A stretch of DNA of 64,000 bases from the NCBI RefSeq assembly GCF_004364775.1, contig NZ_SOAL01000017.1, forward strand, positions 1-64,000. The letters run 5' to 3'. Source of the DNA: Comamonas sp. JUb58. Lineage in GTDB: Bacteria > Pseudomonadota > Gammaproteobacteria > Burkholderiales > Burkholderiaceae_C. Positions 26,363 through 34,851 of this stretch are shown here, piece by piece. A program made the translations under genes and the position numbers. How positions within the stretch are numbered: position 1 is the first letter of the stretch; each line of letters opens with the position of its first letter. Below the pieces are notes generated by a model, which did no database searches, was not told the origin of the DNA, and was given only the letters and a program-made list of their open reading frames with translations.

Positions 26363-27265
26363 TCAGGACAGTGCCAGCGGCGCGAAGTGGGCTTGCAAGG
26401 TGGCCAGCGCCAGCCGCACCCGCGCGGGCAGCGCCTGGCGTTCGGGGGTGAGGGCGGAGATGCGCAGGCTGCCGCAGTCCCAGTCGGGCAGCAGGCGCAG
26501 CAGCTGGCCGCTGCGCACCTGGTCGGCCACTTCGAGCGAAAACAGCCGCGCCAAGCCCAGTCCCTCGCTGCACAGCTGCTGCAGTGCGTACTGCTGGTTG
26601 CTGATGATGCGTGGCGTTGTGTGCAGCATGACCACCTCGCCGCTCTGGCGGTGCTGCAGCTGCATGCTGGCGCTGGTGGTTTTGCCGATATTGCGTGCGA
26701 TCCAGGGCCAGGCCTGCAAGGCCTGTGGGTGTTGCGGCACCGGCCTGCCTTGGGCCAGCGCGGGCGCGGCGCATATCCACCAGGGCAGGGTGCCCAGCGG
26801 GCGGGCCACCCAGTGGGAGTCGGGCAGCTCGCCCAGGCGGATGGCAATGTCCACCCGCTCTGCTACCAGGTCGCTGTGCGAGTCATCGAGCAGCAACTGC
26901 AGCCGCAACTGCGGATGGGCATGCAGCAAGGGGGCCAGCGCCCGGCCCAGCGGTGCGGCCAGGCCCAGCACCGCGGCAATGCGCAGCTCGCCCACGGGCT
27001 CGTCGCGCTCGGCATCCAGCTCGGCGCGGGCCTGGCGCGCGGCCTGCAGCATCACTGCGCACTGTGCATAAAAGCGCTGCCCGGCATCGGACAGGCTGAG
27101 CCTGCGCGTGGTGCGGTGCATCAGCGGCAGGCCCGCCTGGGCCTCCAGATGTCGCACCTGCTGGCTAACGGCCGAGGCGCTCATGCCCAGCAGGCGCGCG
27201 GCCGCCGTCATCGAGCCTTGCTCGACCACGGTCGCAAAAATAGCCATGCGCTTGAGGTCTTCCAT
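26363..27265 (-). CDS. LysR-family transcriptional regulator
   Basis: 300 aa. N-terminal winged HTH MEDLKRMAIFATVVEQGSMTAAARLLGMSASAVSQQVRHLEAQAG, followed by the effector domain (VGELRIAAVLGLAAPLGRALAPLL). The start at 27265 is chosen as family members begin MxDL; 27283 is possible. It is divergent from an NAD(P)-binding oxidoreductase gene with a 132-bp spacer containing a palindrome, the usual arrangement of a LysR regulator and its target. Confidence 0.92.
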   Translation of the reverse strand: MEDLKRMAIFATVVEQGSMTAAARLLGMSASAVSQQVRHLEAQAGLPLMHRTTRRLSLSDAGQRFYAQCAVMLQAARQARAELDAERDEPVGELRIAAVLGLAAPLGRALAPLLHAHPQLRLQLLLDDSHSDLVAERVDIAIRLGELPDSHWVARPLGTLPWWICAAPALAQGRPVPQHPQALQAWPWIARNIGKTTSASMQLQHRQSGEVVMLHTTPRIISNQQYALQQLCSEGLGLARLFSLEVADQVRSGQLLRLLPDWDCGSLRISALTPERQALPARVRLALATLQAHFAPLALS

Positions 27266-27275
27266 CGGCTGATTA

Positions 27276-27290
27276 TGAAGCACAGCTTCA
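27276..27290. promoter_or_regulatory. candidate LysR-type operator
   Basis: Perfect palindrome TGAAGC-ACA-GCTTCA in the spacer between the divergent LysR and oxidoreductase genes, 11 bp upstream of the LysR ATG. Binding is inferred from position and symmetry. Confidence 0.5.
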
Positions 27291-27397
27291 AAGAAATGCT
27301 TGGAATGAAGGGATTATCAATGCCGCTCGACCGGCATACAGTGTGGTCATGGCGTGGCGCAGAGGCTGCCCGCCTTTGTCCATGCGAAGGAAATAGG

Positions 27398-28057
27398 ATG
27401 AAAGTCACACTGATTGGATCGACCGGTTTTGTAGGCGCTGCACTGCTTGATGAATTGCTGCAGCGTGGCCACGACGTAGTGGCCCTGGTGCGCGACCCCG
27501 CCAAGCTGGCGCCCCGCCCGCATCTGCAAGTGCTGCAAGGTGATGTGATGGATGCGGCTGTGGTGCAAAAGGCGGCCACCGGCAGCGATGCCGTGCTGTC
27601 GGCCTACAACGCAGGCTGGACCAACCCGAATATTTACGAGGACTTCCTCAAAGGCTCGAAGGCCATCGAGGCCGGCACCCGCGCAGCCGGTGTGGCCCGC
27701 TACCTGGTGGTGGGTGGCGCTGGCAGCCTGTATGTGAACGGCCAGCAGCTGGTGGATTCGCCCGAGTTCCCTGCCGCCATCAAGCCCGGCGCCAGTGCAG
27801 CCCGCGACATGTACACCGCGCTGCAAAAAGAGAGCGCCCTGGACTGGACCCTGCTCAGCCCACCCGTGGGCTTCCATGGCGGATCGGCTGCGCAAAGCCA
27901 GGGCCGTACCGGCCAATACCGCACTGGCAAGGATGAGCCGCTGTGGCAAGCCGATGGCAGCCCTGGCGATATCTCGGCAGCAGATCTGGCCGTGGCCCTG
28001 GTCGATGCGCTGGAGCGGCATCTGCACAGCAAGGCACGCTTCACGGTGGCGTACTAA
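27398..28057 (+). CDS. NAD(P)-binding oxidoreductase (atypical SDR, YwnB/BVR-B-like)
   Basis: 219 aa. N-terminal Rossmann motif KVTLIGSTGFVGAALLDELLQRGHDVVALVRDP, then LQGDVMD, and YLVVGGAGSLYV..., typical of NAD(P)H-binding atypical SDRs. Family members act as flavin or quinone reductases or NmrA-like sensors; the substrate is unknown. GAAGGAAAT precedes the ATG. Probably controlled by the divergent LysR regulator. Confidence 0.87.
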   Translation: MKVTLIGSTGFVGAALLDELLQRGHDVVALVRDPAKLAPRPHLQVLQGDVMDAAVVQKAATGSDAVLSAYNAGWTNPNIYEDFLKGSKAIEAGTRAAGVARYLVVGGAGSLYVNGQQLVDSPEFPAAIKPGASAARDMYTALQKESALDWTLLSPPVGFHGGSAAQSQGRTGQYRTGKDEPLWQADGSPGDISAADLAVALVDALERHLHSKARFTVAY

Positions 28058-28071
28058 AGAAAGTCCCAGGC

Positions 28072-28869
28072 TTAGTCGGCCTGCGCCAGAAACGTCTGCA
28101 CCCGGCCGAGCACTTGCTCGGCCATTTCGCGGTGCGGCACATGGTGGGCACCGGCGATGATCTCGGTCTGGCCTCCGGCACCGGCCTGGCCGGCAATGCA
28201 CTCTGGGTGCGCGGTGCTGCCGTATTCATCCAGCTCGCCATGAATAGCGAGCAGGGGGCATTGCAGGCGGGGCAACCAGGCGTCCACGGTCCAATCGCTA
28301 AACGCGGGGCTGAGCCAGGTCTCCGTCCAGGCATCCACCACCCAGCGTGCCTTGCTGCCGTGGTATTTGGCCAGGCGCTCCAGCTGCGCAGCGTCCTGGA
28401 ACAGTGCGCGGGCCTCGACAATGCCCGCCCGTGTGCGGTCTTCGACAAAGGCCTGGGCGGCGATGGTCACCAGCGCCGTACAGTGCTGGCCGGCACCGGC
28501 CGCAATCGCAATGCCCATGCCGCCGCCCACGCTGTGGCCGAGCAAGGCAAAGCGGCCCAGACCCAGATGCTGGCGCACGACGGGGAAGTACAACTCCGCT
28601 TCTTCGCCCACAAACTGCGTGGACAGCAGGTCTGTGCGCGCATCCGATTGGCCAAAGCCCAGGCGGTCATAGGCGATCACCTGCCGGCCCGTGGCCTGGG
28701 CCAGCTGCGCCGGCAGATCCCTCCACAGCGCTACCGACCCCAGCGAGTCATGCAACAGCACCAGCGGCGCTTGGTGTGCGGTGCGCGGGGTCCAGGTTTT
28801 GGCGTACAGCCGGCCCTGTTGGGGCAGGCTGATCCAGTGTTCTTGGGCGATGGCGGCGGTGTCAGTCAT
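28072..28869 (-). CDS. alpha/beta hydrolase
   Basis: 265 aa. The nucleophile elbow is GHSVGGG (Ser in GxSxG, about residue 112), oxyanion-hole region LLHDSLGSVALW, acid Asp in HGELDEYG and catalytic His in GAHHVPHREMAEQV, so the triad is complete. The DRLGFGQSD motif is typical of the lactonase/dehalogenase-like esterase group. The substrate is unknown. It is convergent with the oxidoreductase gene, 14 bp apart. Confidence 0.9.
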   Translation of the reverse strand: MTDTAAIAQEHWISLPQQGRLYAKTWTPRTAHQAPLVLLHDSLGSVALWRDLPAQLAQATGRQVIAYDRLGFGQSDARTDLLSTQFVGEEAELYFPVVRQHLGLGRFALLGHSVGGGMGIAIAAGAGQHCTALVTIAAQAFVEDRTRAGIVEARALFQDAAQLERLAKYHGSKARWVVDAWTETWLSPAFSDWTVDAWLPRLQCPLLAIHGELDEYGSTAHPECIAGQAGAGGQTEIIAGAHHVPHREMAEQVLGRVQTFLAQAD

Positions 28870-28919
28870 GGTCTCGGCGGCGAGGGAAATGACCGCATCT
28901 TAGTAGCGCTGGGCGGTGT

Positions 28920-30452
28920 TTATCTGCCCGCCGGAGACACCACAAAGTTCATCTGCATCTGCTCGATCGCCGGGTCGGTCCAGCGGTAGGGCAGCTCGAC
29001 TTCTTGCACCTGCAGCATCGCATCGACGGGCCAGGCGGCCCACCACCAGGCATCGGGGGCCGGGTCCTCGGTGGAGATTTGCAGCCAGGGCAGGTGCTGG
29101 CGGCGCGCGCTTTCGGCGGCCTGCCAGGCGCAGTCCATATGGAAACCCGGCTCGTCCGCATCGCAGACCACGATCTTGGCCTGGGGGAACAGAATGCGCA
29201 TCACGCCGCCGGTGGTGTGGTGCTCGGCCAGCACCATGCCCTGGCCTTGGTAGCCGGCCTGGCGCAAAGTGCTGGCGATCAGGTCCAGCTGCCAGTTGAG
29301 GCGGTCACCCTTGCCACGCTTGGCATCGCGCAGCGGCGCCAGCAAGGCCAGCGACCACACCAGCACCAGCATGCCCAGGCAGGCCAGCAGATAGCGCCGG
29401 CGGCTTGTGTCCGACTGGGCCAGCGCCGGCCAGCGGGCCAGTATGTAGAGCGGAAAAACCAGCAGCAGCGGCTGGATCCAGCGGCCATCGAACTTGGCCG
29501 CGCCGGCCAGCGCCATCAGCGCCAGCGAGCCCGCCACCAGCGCCATATAGCGGCCCAGCAGCGGCACCAGCCAGTCAGGGGTAGGGCTGTTATTTTCGGC
29601 GCCGCTGGCTGCAGCGGGCTGCTGCCAAAAGCGCCCACTGGTCCAACGCGCCATCAGCAGCCAGGGCAGCACGGCCACCAGCAAAAAGGCCAGCAGATCG
29701 CGCAAGCCGTGGGCCAGGCCACTGAGGTAGGAGCTGGTCTCCGCCGGGTGCAGTTTGTCCAGCGTCGCGCCGCTGGCCGCTTGCCAGTGCTCCAGCACCC
29801 ACCAAGCATGCGGGGCGACCAGCGCAATGCTGATCAGCGGCGTGATCCACCAGCCGCGCGACAGCAGCGCGCGGCGCGTGCTGGCCATGCTCAGGCAGGC
29901 CAGCAGCATGGTGACGGCGACCAGCAGGTAGCTGTACTTGGACAGCATGCCCCAGGCGACCACCAGGCCCAGGTAGACAAAACCCAGCGGGCGCGGATGG
30001 CGCAACTGGCGAAGCAGCAACCACCAGGTTGCGCAGATGGCGCAGGTCAGCATCACCGTATGCGTCTGGTCACGCAGCAACTGCCAGGCAATGCCGGGAA
30101 GCCAGGTCATGCCGGCAGCGGCCAGCCAGGTCTGGCGCGCGGGCAGCACCTGGCGAGCGGCCAGCAGCATAAAGAAAAAGCTCAGTGCGATCAGGCTGTT
30201 TTTCAGCAGCACCACCGCCAAGGTGCTGGGGCCCAGCACCCCCACCAGGGCCCATTGCAGCCAGGTGTAGAGCGGCGGCTGGGGCCCATAGCCCAGTGCC
30301 AGTTGCTGCGACCAGACCAGTTGCTCGTTCTGGTCCCAGGACACCCCGTGCGAGGCCAGCAGGCGGCTGGCCATGACCAGCACAAACAGCACAGCAATCC
30401 AGCGCAGTGCTTGGCGATCAAGGGCAGGGGACGGGGGAGAAGGCGGGGTCAT
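28920..30452 (-). CDS. glycosyltransferase family 39 (ArnT/PMT-like) membrane protein
   Basis: 510 aa, 11-12 hydrophobic segments. The first periplasmic loop has SHGVSWDQNEQLVWSQQLALGYGPQPPLYTWLQW, with the acidic catalytic region typical of GT-C enzymes (ArnT, PMT), then a soluble C-terminal region. Such enzymes transfer sugars from polyprenyl phosphates to lipid A or proteins. Here D replaces the usual DE pair, so specificity is unclear. No lipid A genes are adjacent. Confidence 0.85.
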   Translation of the reverse strand: MTPPSPPSPALDRQALRWIAVLFVLVMASRLLASHGVSWDQNEQLVWSQQLALGYGPQPPLYTWLQWALVGVLGPSTLAVVLLKNSLIALSFFFMLLAARQVLPARQTWLAAAGMTWLPGIAWQLLRDQTHTVMLTCAICATWWLLLRQLRHPRPLGFVYLGLVVAWGMLSKYSYLLVAVTMLLACLSMASTRRALLSRGWWITPLISIALVAPHAWWVLEHWQAASGATLDKLHPAETSSYLSGLAHGLRDLLAFLLVAVLPWLLMARWTSGRFWQQPAAASGAENNSPTPDWLVPLLGRYMALVAGSLALMALAGAAKFDGRWIQPLLLVFPLYILARWPALAQSDTSRRRYLLACLGMLVLVWSLALLAPLRDAKRGKGDRLNWQLDLIASTLRQAGYQGQGMVLAEHHTTGGVMRILFPQAKIVVCDADEPGFHMDCAWQAAESARRQHLPWLQISTEDPAPDAWWWAAWPVDAMLQVQEVELPYRWTDPAIEQMQMNFVVSPAGR

Positions 30453-30553
30453 GCAGGCAGAGGGAAGGGCGGCGTGGCCGCCAAAAAAGCTGCCCGATCA
30501 TAAGGGGCAGACGTAAAGCCAACGCAAAGCGCGAAGGCAGTTGGAGGTGATTT

Positions 30554-31039
30554 TTAGTCCGCGCTGGGCCAGGGCGCATCGCCATAGAGCTGCGCTGCGC
30601 TGATGCCCAGATCCAGCCGCTTGATGGGCAGGGGTGGTGGTTGCAACTGCAGGCCCAGGCGCTGGTAAACGCCTTCGCTCGACAGCCCGTAGGGCGCCGC
30701 ATCGGCATTGTCAAACGCAAAAAACACCTGCTTGGCCTGGCCCGCCACAATCGCCGCCAGGCACATCGGGCAGGGGTGGCCGGAGGCATAAACCGTCAGC
30801 CCCTGCAGATGCGGCAGCTGGCGCTGGTGGCAGCAGTCGCGGATGGCTTCCATCTCGGCGTGGCCCGTCATGTCCTGGGTCTGGCTGATGGTGTTGACAC
30901 CTCGGCCCAGAATATGGCCCGCATCATCGGCAATTGCTGCGGCAAAGGGGCGGCCTTTTTGCAGATGGCGGTTGCGGTGAGCGCTGGCCAGCACCTCGCG
31001 CATGATGGCGGCGTGCTGGGCTTGCAGGGTGTCGGTCAT
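30554..31039 (-). CDS. nucleoside/guanine-type deaminase (CMP/dCMP deaminase fold)
   Basis: 161 aa. Zinc motif GHAEMEAI (HAE) and SGHPCPMCLAAIV (PCxxC), the complete cytidine-deaminase-fold active site. The length and PCPMC spacing suit guanine deaminase (GuaD) or related nucleoside deaminases rather than TadA. The start at 31039 (MTDTLQAQHAAIM) is chosen because residues upstream do not look like this family. Confidence 0.88.
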   Translation of the reverse strand: MTDTLQAQHAAIMREVLASAHRNRHLQKGRPFAAAIADDAGHILGRGVNTISQTQDMTGHAEMEAIRDCCHQRQLPHLQGLTVYASGHPCPMCLAAIVAGQAKQVFFAFDNADAAPYGLSSEGVYQRLGLQLQPPPLPIKRLDLGISAAQLYGDAPWPSAD

Positions 31040-31170
31040 GGGGATCTTCTTATCGGGGAACACGGGCTTGATTGTCCTGTCAGCCCGAAGAGCCGCGCGG
31101 CTTGGGCAGCAAAGGCTGACAGTGGCACTGCGGCTTGCGGGGTCGGCATGGTGGGGGCAAGATGCGGGGC

Positions 31171-31908
31171 ATGAACACTGAGCCGCTTTCTTCCCGCTCC
31201 CCGCCCCGCGATGCCTGGGATGCTGCGCAAACGGGCCATGCCTTGTTTCGCACCCGCCTGGGTGTTTGTGGCATTGCCTGGGGTGCGCAAGCCGTTGTCG
31301 CGCTGCGGCTGCCCGAGCCCAGCCTGGAGGCGACACAGTCGCGCCTGCTGGAGCATGCCCGCCAGCGCCGCGAGGGCTTGTGGCCACAGGCCCAGGCGCC
31401 CGGTGATCTGAGTGCCCAGGCTTTGCAGGCGGTGGCCGGCGTGCAGTGGCTGCTGGCCGGGCGCCAGGAGACCAGTGAACCGGAGGGCAGCGCGCGCTGG
31501 CCGGATGCACCTGCCCCCGTGCTGGGCGACCTGCGCAGCTTGCTGACCTTGAACCGCTGGTCCGCGCGCAGCGGTTTGCCGTTGCTCGATGATGTGGTGC
31601 TCGATTGGCATGGGGTGCCGGATTTTTCGCGTGCGGTCTACCAGCTGGCGTTGGCCATTGAGCCGGGGCAGACGCGCAGCTATGGTGAGCTTGCCGACGA
31701 CTTGGGTGGCAAGGGGATGGCCCGTGCGGTAGGCCAGGCGCTGGGGGCCAACCCCTTTGCACCCGTGGTGCCCTGCCACCGCATCTTGGCGGCGCATGGC
31801 GCGCGCGGCGGCTTCTCGGCCAATGGCGGCACGCGCACCAAATTGCAAATGCTGGAGTGGGAGGGCGCAGCGCTGGGCGATGGCATCAGCCTGGGTCTGT
31901 TTGACTGA
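31171..31908 (+). CDS. second methylated-DNA--cysteine methyltransferase-type protein
   Basis: 245 aa. C-terminal MGMT domain: FSRAVYQLALAIEPGQTRSYGELADDLGG and GANPFAPVVPCHRI with the acceptor Cys. The N-terminal half is about 60 residues longer than in Ogt and less conserved. Starts at 31162 and 31171 are both possible. The Arg-finger helix and PCHR core are intact, so it may be active. It is a paralog of the ogt at 18411-18944, with low visible similarity outside the motif. Confidence 0.85.
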   Translation: MNTEPLSSRSPPRDAWDAAQTGHALFRTRLGVCGIAWGAQAVVALRLPEPSLEATQSRLLEHARQRREGLWPQAQAPGDLSAQALQAVAGVQWLLAGRQETSEPEGSARWPDAPAPVLGDLRSLLTLNRWSARSGLPLLDDVVLDWHGVPDFSRAVYQLALAIEPGQTRSYGELADDLGGKGMARAVGQALGANPFAPVVPCHRILAAHGARGGFSANGGTRTKLQMLEWEGAALGDGISLGLFD

Positions 31909-31922
31909 GCCTCTCCATGGAT

Positions 31923-31949
31923 GAAAAAAGGGCCGCGTTGCGGCCCTTG
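31923..31949 (-). terminator. intrinsic terminator of the gcdH/CoA-transferase unit
   Basis: Read on the minus strand: AAGGGCCGC, loop AAC, GCGGCCCTT then a T-run. It lies 26 bp after the CoA-transferase stop. Confidence 0.88.
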
Positions 31950-31974
31950 GTGCATGGCGGTGACGCGCCCAGCG

Positions 31975-33213
31975 TCAGACGACGCCCTCGCTGTGCAGCT
32001 GCGCAATCTGCGCGGGCGAGCGGCCCAGCTCGGCCAGGATCTCATCAGTGTGCTGGCCCATCGCGGGTGGTGGGCGGCGCACCACAGGCGGCGTAGCAGT
32101 CAGCCGCATGGGGCTGGCGACGGTGCTGATGGTGCCGATCTGGTCGCCGGCATCGCGCGGGATCTGCACATGCAGGCCGCGTGCAATCACCTGCTCATCC
32201 TCAAAGGCCTGGGCGATGTTGTTGATGGGGCCGCAGGGGACGGCCTTGTCTTCGAGCAGCGCAATCCATTCGGCGGTGGTGCGGGTCTTCATCAGCGGGT
32301 ACATCAGTTCCTGCAAATCCTTGCGGTGGATGATGCGGCCCGAGTTGCGGGTAAAGCGCGTGTCCTGTGCCCAGGCCTCGTTGCCGGTGGCAGCGCAAAA
32401 GCGGGCGAACTGGCCATCGTTGCCAATGGCCAGCAGCACATTGCCGTCCTTGCTGGGGAAGTCCTGGTAAGGGCCCACGCTGGGGTGGATATTGCCTGCG
32501 CGCTGCGGAATATCGTCCGCATTCAGGTAGCCCACGGCCTGGTTGGCCAGCACGGCCATGCCCACATCCAGCAGCGCCATGTCGATGTGCTGGCCTTCGC
32601 CGGTCTGGTGGCGTGCCTGCAGCGCGGCCAGGATGGAGCAGCAGGAATAAATGCCGGTGAACACATCGGTGACCGCAACGCCCACCTTGAGCGGGCCGCC
32701 ACCGGGTTCGCCATCGGGGTGGCCGGTGATGCTCATCATGCCGCTCATCGCCTGCACCATCAGGTCGTAGCCGGCGCGTGGGGCATAGGGGCCGGTCTGG
32801 CCAAAGCCGGTGACCGAGCAGTAGATCAGGCGTGGGTTGATCTTGCGCAGGCTTTCATAGTCCAGGCCATAGCCCTTGAGGCCGCCGACCTTGAAGTTCT
32901 CGACCAGGATGTCGGCATCCTTGGCCAGCTCGATGATCAGCGCCTGGCCCTGGGGCGAAGCCATGTCGATTGTGATGCTGCGCTTGTTGCGGTTGCAGCA
33001 GGTGTAGTAGCTGGCTTGCTCGGTTTTGGCGCCGTCATCGGTGTGCAGGTAGGGAGGGCCCCAGTGGCGCGTGTCGTCGCCGGCTTCGGGGCGCTCGACC
33101 TTGATCACCTCGGCGCCCAGGTCGCCCAGCATCTGCGCGCACCAGGGGCCGGCCAGCACCCGCGACAGATCCAGAACTTTGATGCCGTCCAGCGGCGCGA
33201 TGCTTGCGGTCAT
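31975..33213 (-). CDS. CaiB/BaiF-family (class III) CoA-transferase, glutarate-type
   Basis: 412 aa. N-terminal DGIKVLDLSRVLAGPWCAQMLGDLGAEVIKVERP with the conserved nucleophile-bearing segment ILVENFKVGGLKGYGLDYESL (Asp in the class is at CSVTGFGQTGPYAPRAGYDLMVQ). Directly downstream of gcdH, it is likely a succinyl-CoA:glutarate CoA-transferase (C7orf10/SUGCT-like), activating glutarate for GcdH. The start at 33213 has GGAG 5 nt upstream. Confidence 0.88.
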   Translation of the reverse strand: MTASIAPLDGIKVLDLSRVLAGPWCAQMLGDLGAEVIKVERPEAGDDTRHWGPPYLHTDDGAKTEQASYYTCCNRNKRSITIDMASPQGQALIIELAKDADILVENFKVGGLKGYGLDYESLRKINPRLIYCSVTGFGQTGPYAPRAGYDLMVQAMSGMMSITGHPDGEPGGGPLKVGVAVTDVFTGIYSCCSILAALQARHQTGEGQHIDMALLDVGMAVLANQAVGYLNADDIPQRAGNIHPSVGPYQDFPSKDGNVLLAIGNDGQFARFCAATGNEAWAQDTRFTRNSGRIIHRKDLQELMYPLMKTRTTAEWIALLEDKAVPCGPINNIAQAFEDEQVIARGLHVQIPRDAGDQIGTISTVASPMRLTATPPVVRRPPPAMGQHTDEILAELGRSPAQIAQLHSEGVV

Positions 33214-33357
33214 GGTGTCTCCAAATTTGATAGCTGCCCATGCATGTGCAGTAGGCATTGCAGCAAGAAATTTCTGCAAAACTCGCCGATGGTACGTGCG
33301 GCCTCAGGGCGGCGCCATTCGCATCCGGCAAGGGGGTGGTTAAGCGATCACAAAACA

Positions 33358-33400
33358 CCACAACCCACCCACGCAGCGCCTGCGGTGAAGTGGGTTGTGG
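33358..33400. repeat. large hairpin between gcdH and the CoA-transferase
   Basis: 11-bp arms CCACAACCCAC (33358) and GTGGGTTGTGG (33390) enclose a second stem CGCAG/CTGCG. On the minus strand it is followed by TGTTTTGTG, a weak U-tract. It could be a partial terminator or an mRNA-stabilising structure that sets the gcdH to CoA-transferase ratio. Confidence 0.6.
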
Positions 33401-33444
33401 GCGGGCATGCAGCGGGGCTGCATGCAAGGGGGCTCAGGCCGTTC

Positions 33445-34635
33445 TTAGTTGGCGAACGCGGCGATGCCGGTCTGGGCGCGGCCCAGGATCAGCGCGTGCA
33501 CATCGTGCGTGCCTTCGTAGGTGTTCACCACTTCCAGGTTGACCAGGTGGCGGGCCACACCGAACTCGTCGCTGATGCCGTTGCCGCCCATCATGTCGCG
33601 GGCCAGGCGGGCAATGTCCAGCGACTTGCCGCAGTTGTTGCGCTTGATCAGCGAGGTGATCTCGATCACGTTCTGGTGCTCGTCCTTCATGCGGCCCACG
33701 CGCAGTGCGGCTTGCAGGCCCAGGGTGATTTCGGTCTGCATGTCGGCCAGCTTTTTCTGGATCAGCTGGTTGGCGGCCAGCGGGCGGCCAAACTGCTTGC
33801 GGTCCATCGTGTACTGGCGGGCGGTGTGCCAGCAGAACTCGGCCGCACCCATCGCACCCCAGGCAATGCCAAAGCGGGCGCTGTTCAGGCAGGTGAAGGG
33901 GCCCTTCAAGCCACGCACTTCGGGGAAGGCGTTTTCTTCGGGCACAAACACATCGTCCATGACGATTTCGCCGGTGATCGAGGCACGCAGGCCCACCTTG
34001 CCGTGGATCGCAGGAGCCGACAGGCCCTTCATGCCCTTTTCCAGCACAAAGCCACGGATCTGGCCGACGGCACCGCCTTCGGAGACTTCCTTGGCCCAGA
34101 CCACGAATACATCGGCGATGGGGCTGTTGGTGATCCACATCTTGCTGCCCTTGAGCTTGTAGCCGCCGTCCACCTTGTAGGCGCGGGTGGCCATGCTGCC
34201 AGGGTCGGAGCCGTGGTCAGGCTCGGTCAGGCCAAAGCAGCCGATGAACTCGCCCGATGCCAGCTTGGGCAGGTACTTTTGCTTTTGCGCTTCGGTGCCG
34301 AACTCGTTGATCGGCACCATCACCAGCGAGGACTGCACCGAGGCCATCGAGCGGTAGCCCGAGTCGATGTATTCGATCTCGCGCGCCACCAGACCGTAGC
34401 TCACATAGTTGAGACCAGCGCCACCGTATTCGGTCGGGATGGTGGGGCCCAGCAGGCCCAGCTCGCCCATCTCACGGAAGATGCTGGTGTCCACCGATTC
34501 CTTGCGGAACATTTCCTGCACGCGCGGTGCCAGCTTGTCGCGGCAGTAGGCACGGGCCGCGTCGCGGATCATGCGCTCGTCTTCGGTCAGTTGCTCGTCG
34601 AGGTGGAAGGGATCTTCCCAGGTGAATTGCGCCAT
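33445..34635 (-). CDS. gcdH: glutaryl-CoA dehydrogenase
   Basis: 396 aa, an FAD-dependent acyl-CoA dehydrogenase. Converts glutaryl-CoA to crotonyl-CoA in lysine, hydroxylysine, tryptophan and aromatic catabolism. [21 protein letters not shown] at the N-terminus, the FAD motif [34 protein letters not shown], and [20 protein letters not shown] are diagnostic. The catalytic Glu lies in TYEGT. It is divergent from a LysR gene and followed by the CoA-transferase. Confidence 0.95.
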   Translation of the reverse strand: MAQFTWEDPFHLDEQLTEDERMIRDAARAYCRDKLAPRVQEMFRKESVDTSIFREMGELGLLGPTIPTEYGGAGLNYVSYGLVAREIEYIDSGYRSMASVQSSLVMVPINEFGTEAQKQKYLPKLASGEFIGCFGLTEPDHGSDPGSMATRAYKVDGGYKLKGSKMWITNSPIADVFVVWAKEVSEGGAVGQIRGFVLEKGMKGLSAPAIHGKVGLRASITGEIVMDDVFVPEENAFPEVRGLKGPFTCLNSARFGIAWGAMGAAEFCWHTARQYTMDRKQFGRPLAANQLIQKKLADMQTEITLGLQAALRVGRMKDEHQNVIEITSLIKRNNCGKSLDIARLARDMMGGNGISDEFGVARHLVNLEVVNTYEGTHDVHALILGRAQTGIAAFAN

Positions 34636-34763
34636 GTCTGCTCCTTGGATCGGTGTTCGCGTATCGGAAGGCGGGGCCGGGCGCAGAAGCGCGGGCCTGC
34701 CAAAACAGCCGCCATGGTAGGCCTGCGGTCGCAGGGCGGCAAACGATTGTTTATCATCCAGAT

Positions 34764-34778
34764 ATGCGAACTACGCAT
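34764..34778. promoter_or_regulatory. candidate LysR operator controlling gcdH (T-N11-A palindrome)
   Basis: ATGCG-AACTA-CGCAT, a perfect 5-5-5 palindrome with the LysR-type T-N11-A core (T34765, A34777), in the 216-bp spacer between the divergent gcdH and LysR genes. An adjacent AAAC-GATT-GTTT (34741-34752) is a second weaker palindrome. Confidence 0.65.
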
Positions 34779-34851
34779 TTATAAAGACGTTTGTCCTGTG
34801 CAGTCCTAGAGAATAGCTAGGCGATTGGATGCGTCACCTCGGAGACAAGAT

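Noticed and set aside
31921-34809. 962-codon open frame on the plus strand
   Set aside because: Antisense to the CoA-transferase and gcdH, which have clear family motifs; the frame has none.
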